A stretch of 64,000 nt of DNA, from positions 54,742 to 118,741 of the forward strand of contig VCJN01002086.1 of NCBI GenBank assembly GCA_006384855.1, read 5' to 3'. The DNA is from Tetraselmis striata. Its lineage: Eukaryota; Chlorophyta; Chlorodendrophyceae; Chlorodendrales; Chlorodendraceae. Numbering within the stretch: the first letter of the stretch is position 1; every line of letters begins with the position of its first letter. Of the stretch, positions 57,224 to 64,000 are shown piece by piece. Under the pieces are notes generated by a model that saw only the letters and a program-made list of their open reading frames with translations, was not told where the DNA came from and did no database searches. A program made the translations under genes and the position numbers.

Positions 57224-60219
57224 CCGCCCTTCTTTCAGCTACGGCACCTCCTGCCCGCAAAAGGCCCGGCCGCCCGGGACATCTCCAACCTCAAGACGCT
57301 GGCGCTCTCCGCATCGGCCAACCTCCTTGGCCGCGTCAGCCTGCCCATCGAGGAGCTGCAACAGGGCTGCCCTCTCCTTGGTGCGCCGCGGCGACACGCC
57401 ACCGATGTGTCGCCCTGTCTACAATAAACAATACGGGGACTGATGACATGATAATAACAATCATTCGCCCACTGTGCTTTTTTTCCTCTTTGTCAAAATC
57501 ACAATTGGTCGTCGTGTGTTTGCACTAGTCAAATTATGTTTACAGCGCGCTTATGGCAAATGAGCATGGCGCCGACTGAGGCTCCGTTGCCTTTTGTTGC
57601 TGGCCTTTCTGCCCGTGCAGAGCGGCTGCTTCTCAACGGTCTCGGCGGCCTCTACGGGTGGCACCCCGGCACGCCGCCCGCCAGGCCGCCGCCCGGCCAC
57701 CCCGGCGCGCCGCCCAGCTTCCCGCATCTCCTGGTGGCGGAGGTGGGGACGTGCCAGACGGTCATGACGTCCGGCACGCAGCACGGCGCGAGCTACGTGA
57801 CCAACGAGGTGCTCGGCAGGCTGCTGCACGGCTCCGCGCGGCTGGAGGAGCTCGACATCGGTGGCTCCCGAGTTACACTGGAGGGGCTGCAGCGCATCCC
57901 GGAGGTGACGGCCCGCCTTGGTGCGGTCCCCTGATGTGCATGGCATCATGCCATGCGGGGGAAGGGGGGGGGGGGGGGGCTAGGGGGTTGTTGTACAAGC
58001 CAATGTATCAGCCACGATACTTGAGGGCGCCGGCGCACCGATAAGAGCCCTTATTAAAGGCCTCGAATTGGGCTTGCATGCAACCTATCCGGAGATCCGC
58101 TACAGTTCCACTACAGCTTTGTGTGCATTTCACCTCTGGCAGCCAAGGCGGGTTTGTATTCGCAGTGTTCTTACTGCTCGGTCGGCACCCGCCTACCACG
58201 TGCAAGATGACTTGCTAGATCTAGCTAGGGCTGCTCTCTATAATGGCGCGCGATTAAGCAAGATAGTATAAGGAAACGCCTTTTCCTCATCGGCTCATGC
58301 ATAAATTGAGTACGTAAGCTTCCATAGGCTCTAGCGTATGTAATAAGGATAATTATCGTTATCACCCTGCTATATATATGTAAATATAAGGGCGCACGTC
58401 ATCCAGACAGTACACTTTTCCACAAAAAACAGCCGTCGAGCTGCAAAACATAGACGACGTTACAGCGGAAATATAGCGAATATTATCATCAGTTGTATGC
58501 AAGCCCAATTAGAGGGCCTGATTGGTGGGGCAATGGGAGGTACTGGTACTGGTAATGCGACTCGCTGCTGGTAATGGAACTCTGGTAGCGACTACTTTTT
58601 TTTTCCCCCGCCCCCGGGACAGGACTGGCACCAGTGAAACCCTTGCAGCCTCTCTACGACGGCTGGTAGCGACTAATTCAAAGCGCTGGCAATGCGAACG
58701 CTCGCTGCTGGTACTGGTACTCGCTGGTGGTACTGCTGGTACTGGTGTGAATTACAAAAAGGGCAGTTCCCCAGAACTGCTGGTACTGGTACTCGCTACT
58801 CGCTGCTGGTAATGGAAAAAAAAACTCTGGTACTTCAAAGCGCTGGCAATGCAATTCATGGAACTGCAGGCCAGTGATATAGAACCCGTTCGTTTAGAAT
58901 TTTCTGAAAAATCGACGCATCGCTTATTCAATTGTCAAGTTACTTCATATACCCTTAGTTGCCCAGGCACCCCTATATGAAATAAACCCGTACTAGGAGT
59001 TTATTTCCGCAAAAATGCTTGGCGCTATTGCTTGCCTACTGTTTTGTCCACATCCGACCCCTAACAGCTCTCGGCACCCGTATACGGTAGCGGACTGACA
59101 GATACCGCCGGGTGTGCCGCCCGCAGAGCGCGCCAGTACGCAGGCTGAACCTGTCGCGCGGGAGCGCTGCGTGCGACGAGTGCGTGGAGGCGTGTGCTGC
59201 CATGTTTGGCCGCACCCTGGAGGAGGTCGACGCCAGCGGCGCCGGCAACCGCATCACGGACCGCAGGCGAGACTGCGCGCCCCGCCTACTCGCCGCTGCA
59301 CGGTCGGCGGCAGCGCCGCTGTGCTGCCATGCCGCACATTATGGTCTAGGGTTTTGAACTTAGGGTTTTATCATGATCACTCAAAACCCCTAACCAACCT
59401 TCACCCCTGTTGACCTAGCATCCAACGCCCACAAGCTCATAGACCGGCATCCTTGAATCCTGAACTCCCTCGTGAATTGGGATGGGCATCTGCGTGACTC
59501 CATTCGGAATTAACGCGATGTCCTTGAACACACCAACTTCGCTTGGGTGCCGCTTAACAACGCAGCGGTGATAAAGTTCCGCGCCACACTTTCGCGGTGT
59601 ACCTAAGCGCACTCAAGTGGCCAACTTGCTTGCATGAATATGGAGGCAACTTCCGTCCATGTGTCTCATGATTGGCTTGTCTCCCTGTCACCGCGTCCAC
59701 ATGGCACGGGTATCACTGTGCTTTAAAGCTGAACTGGCCTTATTGTCGCGTTCTCAGGATGCGTTCTTCTGCTGAATTTCGGGATAGCGTTTGGGACGTG
59801 GGATAGTATCACGAATTGTGAGGGTCGCTCAACTACGCCCAATGAGCTGGGTTACAATCTTATGAGTTGAATAACGCGACCTTTGAGTACTTACTACGCG
59901 CAGCCCTGATCTCATGGGCCGCTGAAGTTTTGTGTGCCTTTGTGGCCATGAACGCCGTCGCAGCCTGTGTGCCCTCCGGACTTGTGGCCGGCTGATCGCC
60001 CTGGACGCCTCCAGCAGCGCGATATCCAACAACGGCGTGCACGGCATGTTGAAGTCGGCGGTCCTGGCCAACGTCGGGACCGGCGCATCCGACTGCGCAC
60101 CGTGCCAGCTGACCAAGCTCAACATTGCCAGTTGCCGCGGCGTGGGGCGGGACCTGCGCACCGCGGCGTCGGTGGGTGTTACGCACCTTGTGCGGGCGCT
60201 GCGGGATCGCCTGGCCTAG
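54016..60219 (+). CDS. F-box/leucine-rich-repeat protein
   Basis: It is likely the substrate-recognition subunit of an SCF ubiquitin ligase. Eight exons, 54016-54691, 54949-55088, 55580-55695, 56166-56352, 57239-57380, 57621-57920, 59137-59266 and 59964-60219 (TAG), join in phase to 648 residues. Residues 1-195 are low-complexity and Arg/Ser/Gly/Ala-rich, with acidic patches. The F-box spans about 200-245 (FDYGGLPPDIMASILG, joining across the first intron to CRSVCRSWRQAV). Leucine-rich repeats follow: LNIGGCNKLTDKGLLHLSQS, CPSLTSLNIAYCGSF, LETLTAEYCPHLS, LEELDIGGSRVTLEGL, VRRLNLSRGSAACDECVEAC, NRITDRSLCALRTCGRLIAL and LTKLNIASCRGVG. Introns 3 and 7 have GC donors. A 35-nt C tract directly precedes the acceptor of exon 5. 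Most introns contain small inverted-repeat elements. The target is unknown. Confidence 0.88.
55246..55406 (+). mobile_element. Small inverted-repeat element, F-box gene intron 2
   Basis: The ends ACGGGTGCCGACGCA and TGCGGCAACAAG...ATCGGCGCCCGT are imperfect inverted repeats (on the opposite strand the right end reads ACGGGCGCCGATGC). The interior has the family landmarks GATTGGACTTGCACGCAACCTA and CACTGGCAGGC. Immediately to its left, 55170-55245 is a partial copy in the opposite orientation. Confidence 0.7.
55696..56165 (+). other. GC-AG intron with C tract near the acceptor
   Basis: The donor TTCAG|GCAAGT and acceptor CGCCAG|CCTGG keep the LRR reading frame. A C tract at 56132-56149 lies just before the acceptor and can serve as its pyrimidine tract. 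The intron also hosts an inverted-repeat element. Confidence 0.8.
55851..56027 (+). mobile_element. Small inverted-repeat element, F-box gene intron 3
   Basis: It starts CGGGCGCC and ends GGGCGCCCG with a TAAGAAC...TTCTTA inner pair. The interior matches the other copies (GGGTCTGCATGCAGCCT, GGTTCCGCTATAGCTT, ACTCTGGCAGGT). Non-coding. Confidence 0.7.
56420..56575 (-). mobile_element. Small inverted-repeat element, F-box gene intron 4
   Basis: Read on the minus strand it carries GCAAGCCCAATTTGTGGC-, TATAGCGGAAC- and CAGAGGTCAAATGCG-type motifs in reverse-complement order relative to the copy at 58025. The left terminus is truncated. Confidence 0.65.
57188..57222. repeat. 35-nt C tract before an acceptor
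   Basis: An uninterrupted cytosine run is followed by GCCGCCCTTCTTTCAG, the acceptor of F-box exon 5. It occupies the position of the polypyrimidine tract. Confidence 0.9.
58025..58191 (+). mobile_element. Small inverted-repeat element, F-box gene intron 6
   Basis: The left end GGGCGCCGGCGCACCGATAAGAGC pairs imperfectly with the right end, which on the other strand reads CGGGTGCCGACCGAGC and AGTAAGAAC. It is a well-preserved copy with the CGAATTGGGCTTGCATGCAACC and TTCACCTCTGGCAGCC landmarks. Confidence 0.7.
58525..58865. repeat. GGTACT/GGTAAT degenerate tandem repeat
   Basis: Repeats of CTGGTACTGGTACT and CTCGCTGCTGGTAATGG-type units fill part of F-box intron 6. They are interrupted at 58600-58668 by a fragment of the 5' end of the non-LTR element (GACAGGACTGGCACCAGTGA). 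A GTGTGAATTACAAAAAGG motif near 58745 is shared with 45183. Confidence 0.7.
59267..59963 (+). other. GC-AG intron
   Basis: The donor CGCAG|GCGAGA and acceptor GTCGCAG|CCTG join to NRITDRSLCALRTC, a textbook LRR segment, and preserve phase to the final TAG. A TTTAGGG-like patch lies at 59341-59370. Confidence 0.8.
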
Positions 60220-60634
60220 CGCACGCCCCGGGCGCTGAGGGGCAACACGTAGCGACATCGCTCGGGCCCCATCAGACATGCGCTAGAAAGAAGGGGAAGG
60301 GGATTGTAAAGGACGTGCACACGAGAGGCCGGCCGTGGCCGAGGGGGCTCCGGGCCCGCATCAAGGTTGACGGGCTAAAGATCAAGAGTCATGATAAATT
60401 GGCGGCGGCTACGAATCAAATCATGCCTCGTGACAATATCGTGACAACAACAAGCGCATGATGCGGCCCTCATCAGTCTGATGCATCTGATCTTGATCTT
60501 CGGTCGATGCTTGGTGCGGATCCCTCAAGGAAGCAACCCCAAGGAAGCAGGCATGTAAAGCACCCAAGAAGAAAGATGGACACTGCCAAGGGAGAAGTGG
60601 GCCACTGTTATACTCCATTTCCCTTTAGCCATAA
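60220..60634. other. Spacer between the F-box gene and the LTR element
   Basis: This is the 3' flank of the F-box gene. No gene is seen. Confidence 0.5.
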
Positions 60635-61017
60635 TGTTCTGCTATGCTAGCAGGTATAACTCCCCGCAAAGGGAGTACGACTACGCATCCGCGAAGTCGC
60701 TGTATATATTAGTATTGCGGGTATAAATACTAGTAGTATAAGGCCGAAGACTGTTCTGGAATTCTCTAGAGTTCTCTGACTCAAGCCTTACGTGGCTAAC
60801 ACAACACGGGTATCCCATGACACCCGGCTAACATAGCACAGGTATGACTATGACCTCGGCGGGTATAAATACCGCCTCGGACAAGTCTACTAGGTAGAAT
60901 TCAGAGACAGACTATAACCCAGGAACCCCTGTAACCAGAAGAGATTGGCCATACTTTCTAAATCCTTCCGCTGCATCCTAAAGGGCCTAAAGAACAGGCT
61001 TAAGCTAGACCCTAACA
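60635..61017 (+). repeat. Predicted 5' LTR
   Basis: The left end TGTTCTG and right end CCTAACA give the TGTT...AACA terminal inverted pair typical of LTRs. The right end is 2 nt before a primer-binding-site match. The length is about 383 bp. The 3' LTR lies outside the window, so the boundaries rest on these signals alone. Confidence 0.6.
60722..60728 (+). promoter_or_regulatory. Candidate TATA box in the LTR
   Basis: TATAAAT in the context GCGGGTATAAATAC. A second, nearly identical GCGGGTATAAATAC lies at 60860-60873. Either could drive the element's transcript. Confidence 0.4.
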
Positions 61018-61019
61018 CT

Positions 61020-61031
61020 TGGTTTCGGAGC
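61020..61031 (+). promoter_or_regulatory. tRNA primer-binding site (initiator Met-like)
   Basis: TGGTTTCGGAGC agrees at 10 of 12 positions with TGGTATCAGAGC, the sequence complementary to the 3' end of initiator tRNA-Met used by many gypsy elements. Confidence 0.6.
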
Positions 61032-61056
61032 TTAGACAGCGGTAAGCGACGTAAAG

Positions 61057-61973
61057 ATGGCTACACCAGGAGAGACACCACCTGAGGACATCGGAAGCTT
61101 TCCGGAGCCGGGTTGTAGAGCAGCTGATGCGAGACCCGCTTCGTTCTGCCCGGACCAAATGACATGCCTGGGCTCATGCCGAGCGATGTGAAACCAGCGA
61201 AGATCGAGAAGCTATCGACTACGAATATCGACGAGCTACGGAACTGGTTTCGTCATGCACGGGGTTACCTAAAATAGCACAACGTAAACCCGGAGGAACC
61301 TCGTAGCGTTTACTGGGCATCTGGCTATTTTCACGGACCTGTATCCAAGTGGTGGTACGCGCAGGTGGCGAGTACGCACGACGAAATTGGCGGCGGTTTT
61401 ACCGGTATTACGCACATGGAGGCGGCACTGATCACCGAATTATGTGGACGTACACCGGCGAAGCAAGCTCGTATCAATCTGGATCGCGCGACACAGCGGA
61501 CTACAGTACAGAAGTACGCGAATTATTTCCGCGAGCAACTACTGGAGTTACCCCATCGTCACGAGGAAGATAATGTACATGACTTCCAGCGCGGACTGAA
61601 ACCCCATATTCGAAAGGTAGTTGCCCTGAAAAACCCTAAGACCCTGGCAGAAGCTGTACAGGCAGCCCTGGCTGTTGAAGCTGCGGAGCGGGAGACAGAT
61701 GTACACCGCGAGATCCGTCGCGAGCGCCTAAACATCATGGACGACGATGGCGACGACGACGAGCAGTACTACAGCACTGCTGAGGGTGAGGCTACATAAC
61801 AAGAAGACGACCTGTTGATGGCGCGGCGATTGACCGAGGAGGAGTTTGAGAGATTTAAGAAGGAGGGACGCTGCTTTATCTGCAGGGCGAAAGGTCATGT
61901 TGCGTCCGCATGCCCGAGTAAGAAGAAGAAGATTTCTTATTATCGACCCAGAAAGACCCGGCCGGGAAACTAA
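61057..61973 (+). pseudogene. Gag polyprotein (retrotransposon) with zinc knuckle
   Basis: A likely start at 61057 (MATPGETPPEDIGSFPE) is followed by a frame change before about 61128. The main frame then reads KPAKIEKLSTTNIDELRNWF, VYWASGYFHGPVSKWWYAQV, FREQLLELPHRHEEDNVHDF and LKPHIRKVVALKNPKTLAEA. The C-terminal zinc knuckle is CFICRAKGHVASAC (C-x2-C-x4-H-x4-C). In-frame TAG (61275) and TAA (61797) interrupt it, and the frame ends at TAA 61971-61973. The capsid-like region and the knuckle are standard for gypsy Gag. Confidence 0.8.
61964..61970 (+). promoter_or_regulatory. Candidate -1 ribosomal frameshift site
   Basis: The heptamer G GGA AAC is correctly phased in the Gag frame (CCG GGA AAC TAA) and sits directly before its stop. 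Shifting back one base continues in the long frame that encodes the next domains. A self-complementary GC-rich segment, 61981-62003, follows after 10 nt. Confidence 0.6.
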
Positions 61974-62524
61974 GACGTGAGTCGGCCGCGCGCGGCGCGC
62001 GACAGGGTGAAGGACTGTCCCCTAAAACGGCTCGCGAGACTACAGAAGTACAGCCCTCGTATCCTCGAACGACACTGAGGCCTGATTTCCTCCACAAGGA
62101 TTTCAGCGACTGGATGGTACATCGCGAATTATTTCACGAGTACACGAAGAAATACGGACCCTGCGACCTGGACGGAGCTTGCGATAATGACGGCCTGAAT
62201 TCTCAAGTTTCTGGTAGTTTTTGCTGTCCGACGCGCCCATTTCAGGAACAAGATCTCGGAGAATATCGGCGTATTTGGCTAAATGCCCCGTATGACCGAA
62301 TTGAAGAATTTTTGGGCCACTACCTTCGACAGAAGTTATTGCATCCGCATCGACGAGCAATTATTGTGGTCCCAAAATGGTCGCGTAAGCCGTGGTTTCG
62401 ACTACTTAGAAATTTTCGTCTGGTGGATGAGTTGCCAGCGGAGACTTCTGTGTTTACGTGTCCAACGAACGATGGCATAGAAGGTGCGAGACAAGATGTT
62501 GGCCCCACTCGATGGGCGACATAG
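61970..62524 (+). CDS. Dam-like adenine methyltransferase-type domain of the Pol polyprotein
   Basis: In the -1 frame relative to Gag, the product reads DFSDWMVHRELFHEYTKKYG, then CDLDGACDNDGLNS, IWLNAPYDRIEEFLGHYLR, RRAIIVVPKWSRKPWF and ELPAETSVFTCP, and ends GPTRWAT before TAG at 62522. The LNAPYDRI box corresponds in position to the (D/N)PP(Y/F) motif of N6-adenine methyltransferases, and DGACD to the acidic motif before it. Similar Dam-like domains are known in DIRS-type and some algal gypsy retroelements. The catalytic P-P is A-P here, so activity is doubtful. The frame stays open on the far side of the TAG. Confidence 0.6.
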   Translation, partial: LRRESAARGARQGEGLSPKTARETTEVQPSYPRTTLRPDFLHKDFSDWMVHRELFHEYTKKYGPCDLDGACDNDGLNSQVSGSFCCPTRPFQEQDLGEYRRIWLNAPYDRIEEFLGHYLRQKLLHPHRRAIIVVPKWSRKPWFRLLRNFRLVDELPAETSVFTCPTNDGIEGARQDVGPTRWAT

Positions 62525-63064
62525 ATCTACGCTGACGACGGCGCCGGTGTACGGTTTCTACCGCAGCACCTGAGAACCCCACCGAAGCCTGAGTGGACGC
62601 ACTCGAAGGTTCTAGTAACCGATGGGAGACGAGTGCTTCTGACTGTAGAAGACAGCGGACTGATTTGGTTTCCAGAAGGCAAGCGCGGCGACATGGACGC
62701 GACGCCGGAGACAACAGCAGTACGACGATTACTCGAGCAAACTGGGTACCGGGTACAAGAGAGCAATCTACGGTACCTCGGCACTCAGCGGACGGGAGAC
62801 AACCGGTGTCCTGTATACCTGTATCGCGTTCGTCGTAATACTGTACCTACGAAGACCCCTTTGAACCGTGCACTATGGACAACCTGGAAGAAATTATTGG
62901 AGGCACGAAGTACGGGTTATCTGGAGACGGAGACAGTACGATACCCACTACGGTACGAAAGCTTCGGCGAACAAATTGATGAATATGTCAACCGTAACGT
63001 CCGACCACCTGGCGAAGACTCCACATCGCGTTTGTATCTTCACCGAGGGGTACCCGACTACTGA
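62525..63064 (+). CDS. Nudix-like domain of the Pol polyprotein
   Basis: This is the same frame as the preceding domain after the TAG. Residues read [50 protein letters not shown] and [11 protein letters not shown]. The segment GK-x(n)[16 protein letters not shown] lines up with the Nudix box (GX5EX7REUXEEXGU), but two of its metal-binding glutamates are Ala and Arg and the last is Gln, so pyrophosphohydrolase activity may be lost. A further charged region ([40 protein letters not shown]) precedes TGA at 63062. I know of no standard gypsy module of this kind. Confidence 0.55.
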   Translation: MYADDGAGVRFLPQHLRTPPKPEWTHSKVLVTDGRRVLLTVEDSGLIWFPEGKRGDMDATPETTAVRRLLEQTGYRVQESNLRYLGTQRTGDNRCPVYLYRVRRNTVPTKTPLNRALWTTWKKLLEARSTGYLETETVRYPLRYESFGEQIDEYVNRNVRPPGEDSTSRLYLHRGVPDY

Positions 63065-64000
63065 CCGTTACTGGCGAATTGCGAGGACGACACTGTAAAA
63101 TACTGGTGGACTCTGGTGCAACCGAAAATTTTGCGAGTACTGAATGGGTACAATTGCATCAGTGCCCTACAGTATCCGGAGGAAAACACCGTATAAAACT
63201 GGCGAACGGTAGTATGAGTACCAGTACCAAACGGCTGAGGAGCGAAGTACTTACCGTAGGAGCTTTCGACTATAAATTGGACGCCATAGTTACAGACCTG
63301 GAGAAATTCGACATTATTCTCGAACAACCTTGGCTGGAAACAGTTAATCCTGACATCGACTGGACTGCTAAAATTATTAAACACCGGAAGACTGGACAAC
63401 ACATTGCTACAGCGGAACAGTATACAGTACCTACGACGGTTTACCACCTGGACGCGGCTAAGATGGCGAAGGAGCTGAGGAAGAGTCGCGGCGAGGAACT
63501 GTTTGCTGTTGCGGTACGCGAGGTGTTCGATGCGGTAGCTGAGCTGCGCACGGACCAGTCGACCGAGTGGACCGAGGAGCTCAAGGAGTCCCTTTGGAGT
63601 TTGCGGACATCATCGCGGAGCCTACTGACTTGCCACCGGAGCGCGAGTTCGACTTTGAGATCAACCTGGAGAGCGATGAACCCCCCAAGGAACGAACGTA
63701 CCGAATGTCACCAGCGGAGTTGCAAGAGGTACAGTCACAACTGGAGGAATTGTTGGCAAAAGGGTGGATTCGTCCGTCCAAGTCAAACCTACGGCGGCCC
63801 AATTTTATTTGTGCGTAAGAAAGACGGCACTCTGCGTATGTGTGTGGACTACCGTAAGTTGAATGACCTTACGAAGAAAGACCGGACCCCGCTTCCTCGT
63901 ATCGACGAATTATTGGACTCATTGCATGGTGCGACTATTTTCAGTACTCTGGACCTGTACAAAGGCTACCATCAAGTTCGAATTAAACCGCAAGACATCC
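63043..64000 (+). pseudogene. Aspartic protease and reverse transcriptase (Ty3/gypsy), partial
   Basis: The protease frame reads [20 protein letters not shown] with the D-S-G active-site triad, then [20 protein letters not shown]. Frame changes occur near 63585 (into [20 protein letters not shown]) and near 63788. The RT then runs to the window end with [23 protein letters not shown] and [13 protein letters not shown]. The catalytic YxDD box would lie beyond the window. The two frame changes make this copy non-functional as read. Confidence 0.85.

Larger units (their letters stand above)
60635..64000 (+). mobile_element. Ty3/gypsy LTR retrotransposon, 5' part (continues past the window)
   Basis: The order is 5' LTR (60635-61017), primer-binding site (61020-61031), Gag with zinc knuckle, a Dam-like and a Nudix-like region, aspartic protease and the start of reverse transcriptase. 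The RT at 63795-64000 includes [31 protein letters not shown] and [16 protein letters not shown], which are diagnostic of Ty3/gypsy. RNase H, integrase and the 3' LTR should lie to the right. Several in-frame stops and frame changes indicate a damaged copy unless some are sequence errors. Confidence 0.88.

Noticed and set aside
61164..62524. Reassigned stop codons (TAA/TAG as Gln) in the host
   Set aside because: Host genes G6PD, ARPC1, UTP23 and F-box/LRR end in TAG exactly where their families end, so TAG is a normal stop here.
1..64000. CRISPR arrays or bacterial operons
   Set aside because: No regularly spaced direct repeats with unique spacers and no ribosome-binding-site-led gene clusters; genes are intron-rich.

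Overview
This window is nuclear DNA from a microbial eukaryote, most likely a photosynthetic alga. The evidence is a set of multi-exon genes for typical eukaryotic proteins (Arp2/3 subunit 1, calcineurin-B type EF-hand protein, UTP23, an F-box/LRR protein), a glucose-6-phosphate dehydrogenase whose N-terminal extension looks like a plastid transit peptide, TTTAGGG-like interstitial telomeric motifs, and algal-type retrotransposons. The sequence does not settle the lineage; a green alga or a haptophyte-like alga would both fit. No operons, CRISPR arrays, rRNA or convincing tRNA genes were seen. Three introns use GC-AG rather than GT-AG boundaries, and at least twenty homopolymeric G or C tracts of about 13-35 nt occur, most in introns.

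Layout. 0-4 kb: a dispersed repeat, a decayed non-LTR retrotransposon, and a short derivative of a second non-LTR element. 4.8-26.8 kb is a compact gene island: calcineurin-B type protein (+), a membrane-anchored protein with a possible TIM-barrel domain (-), an unidentified multi-exon gene (+), plastid-type G6PDH (-), a lysine-tailed protein possibly related to Mediator subunit 19 (-), ARPC1 (+) and UTP23 (-). 27-53 kb is repeat-dominated: a second non-LTR retrotransposon, a G/C-homopolymer region with repeated TCACTATA-type motifs, a tyrosine-recombinase retroelement without a visible reverse transcriptase, a second copy of the left-end repeat, and a few orphan reading frames. 54-60.2 kb holds an eight-exon F-box/LRR gene whose introns are full of a small inverted-repeat element. 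60.6-64 kb is the 5' part of a Ty3/gypsy LTR retrotransposon that runs off the right edge.

Most interesting observations. (1) The Ty3/gypsy element carries, between Gag and protease, a Dam-like adenine-methyltransferase-type domain followed by a Nudix-like domain with altered catalytic residues. (2) Its Gag frame ends at a textbook -1 frameshift heptamer (G GGA AAC) abutting the stop and followed by a GC-rich hairpin. (3) A family of roughly 150-180 bp inverted-repeat elements occupies introns of three unrelated genes. (4) A tyrosine-recombinase element is bounded by direct repeats of about 280 bp.

The single-copy genes are housekeeping functions (pentose phosphate pathway, actin nucleation, rRNA processing, calcium signalling, ubiquitin targeting) with no sign of a shared pathway. 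Exon coordinates for calcineurin B, G6PDH, ARPC1 and F-box/LRR were derived by hand from splice sites and reading phase; the phases close perfectly, so those models are strong. All functional names rest on recognised motifs, not database searches.
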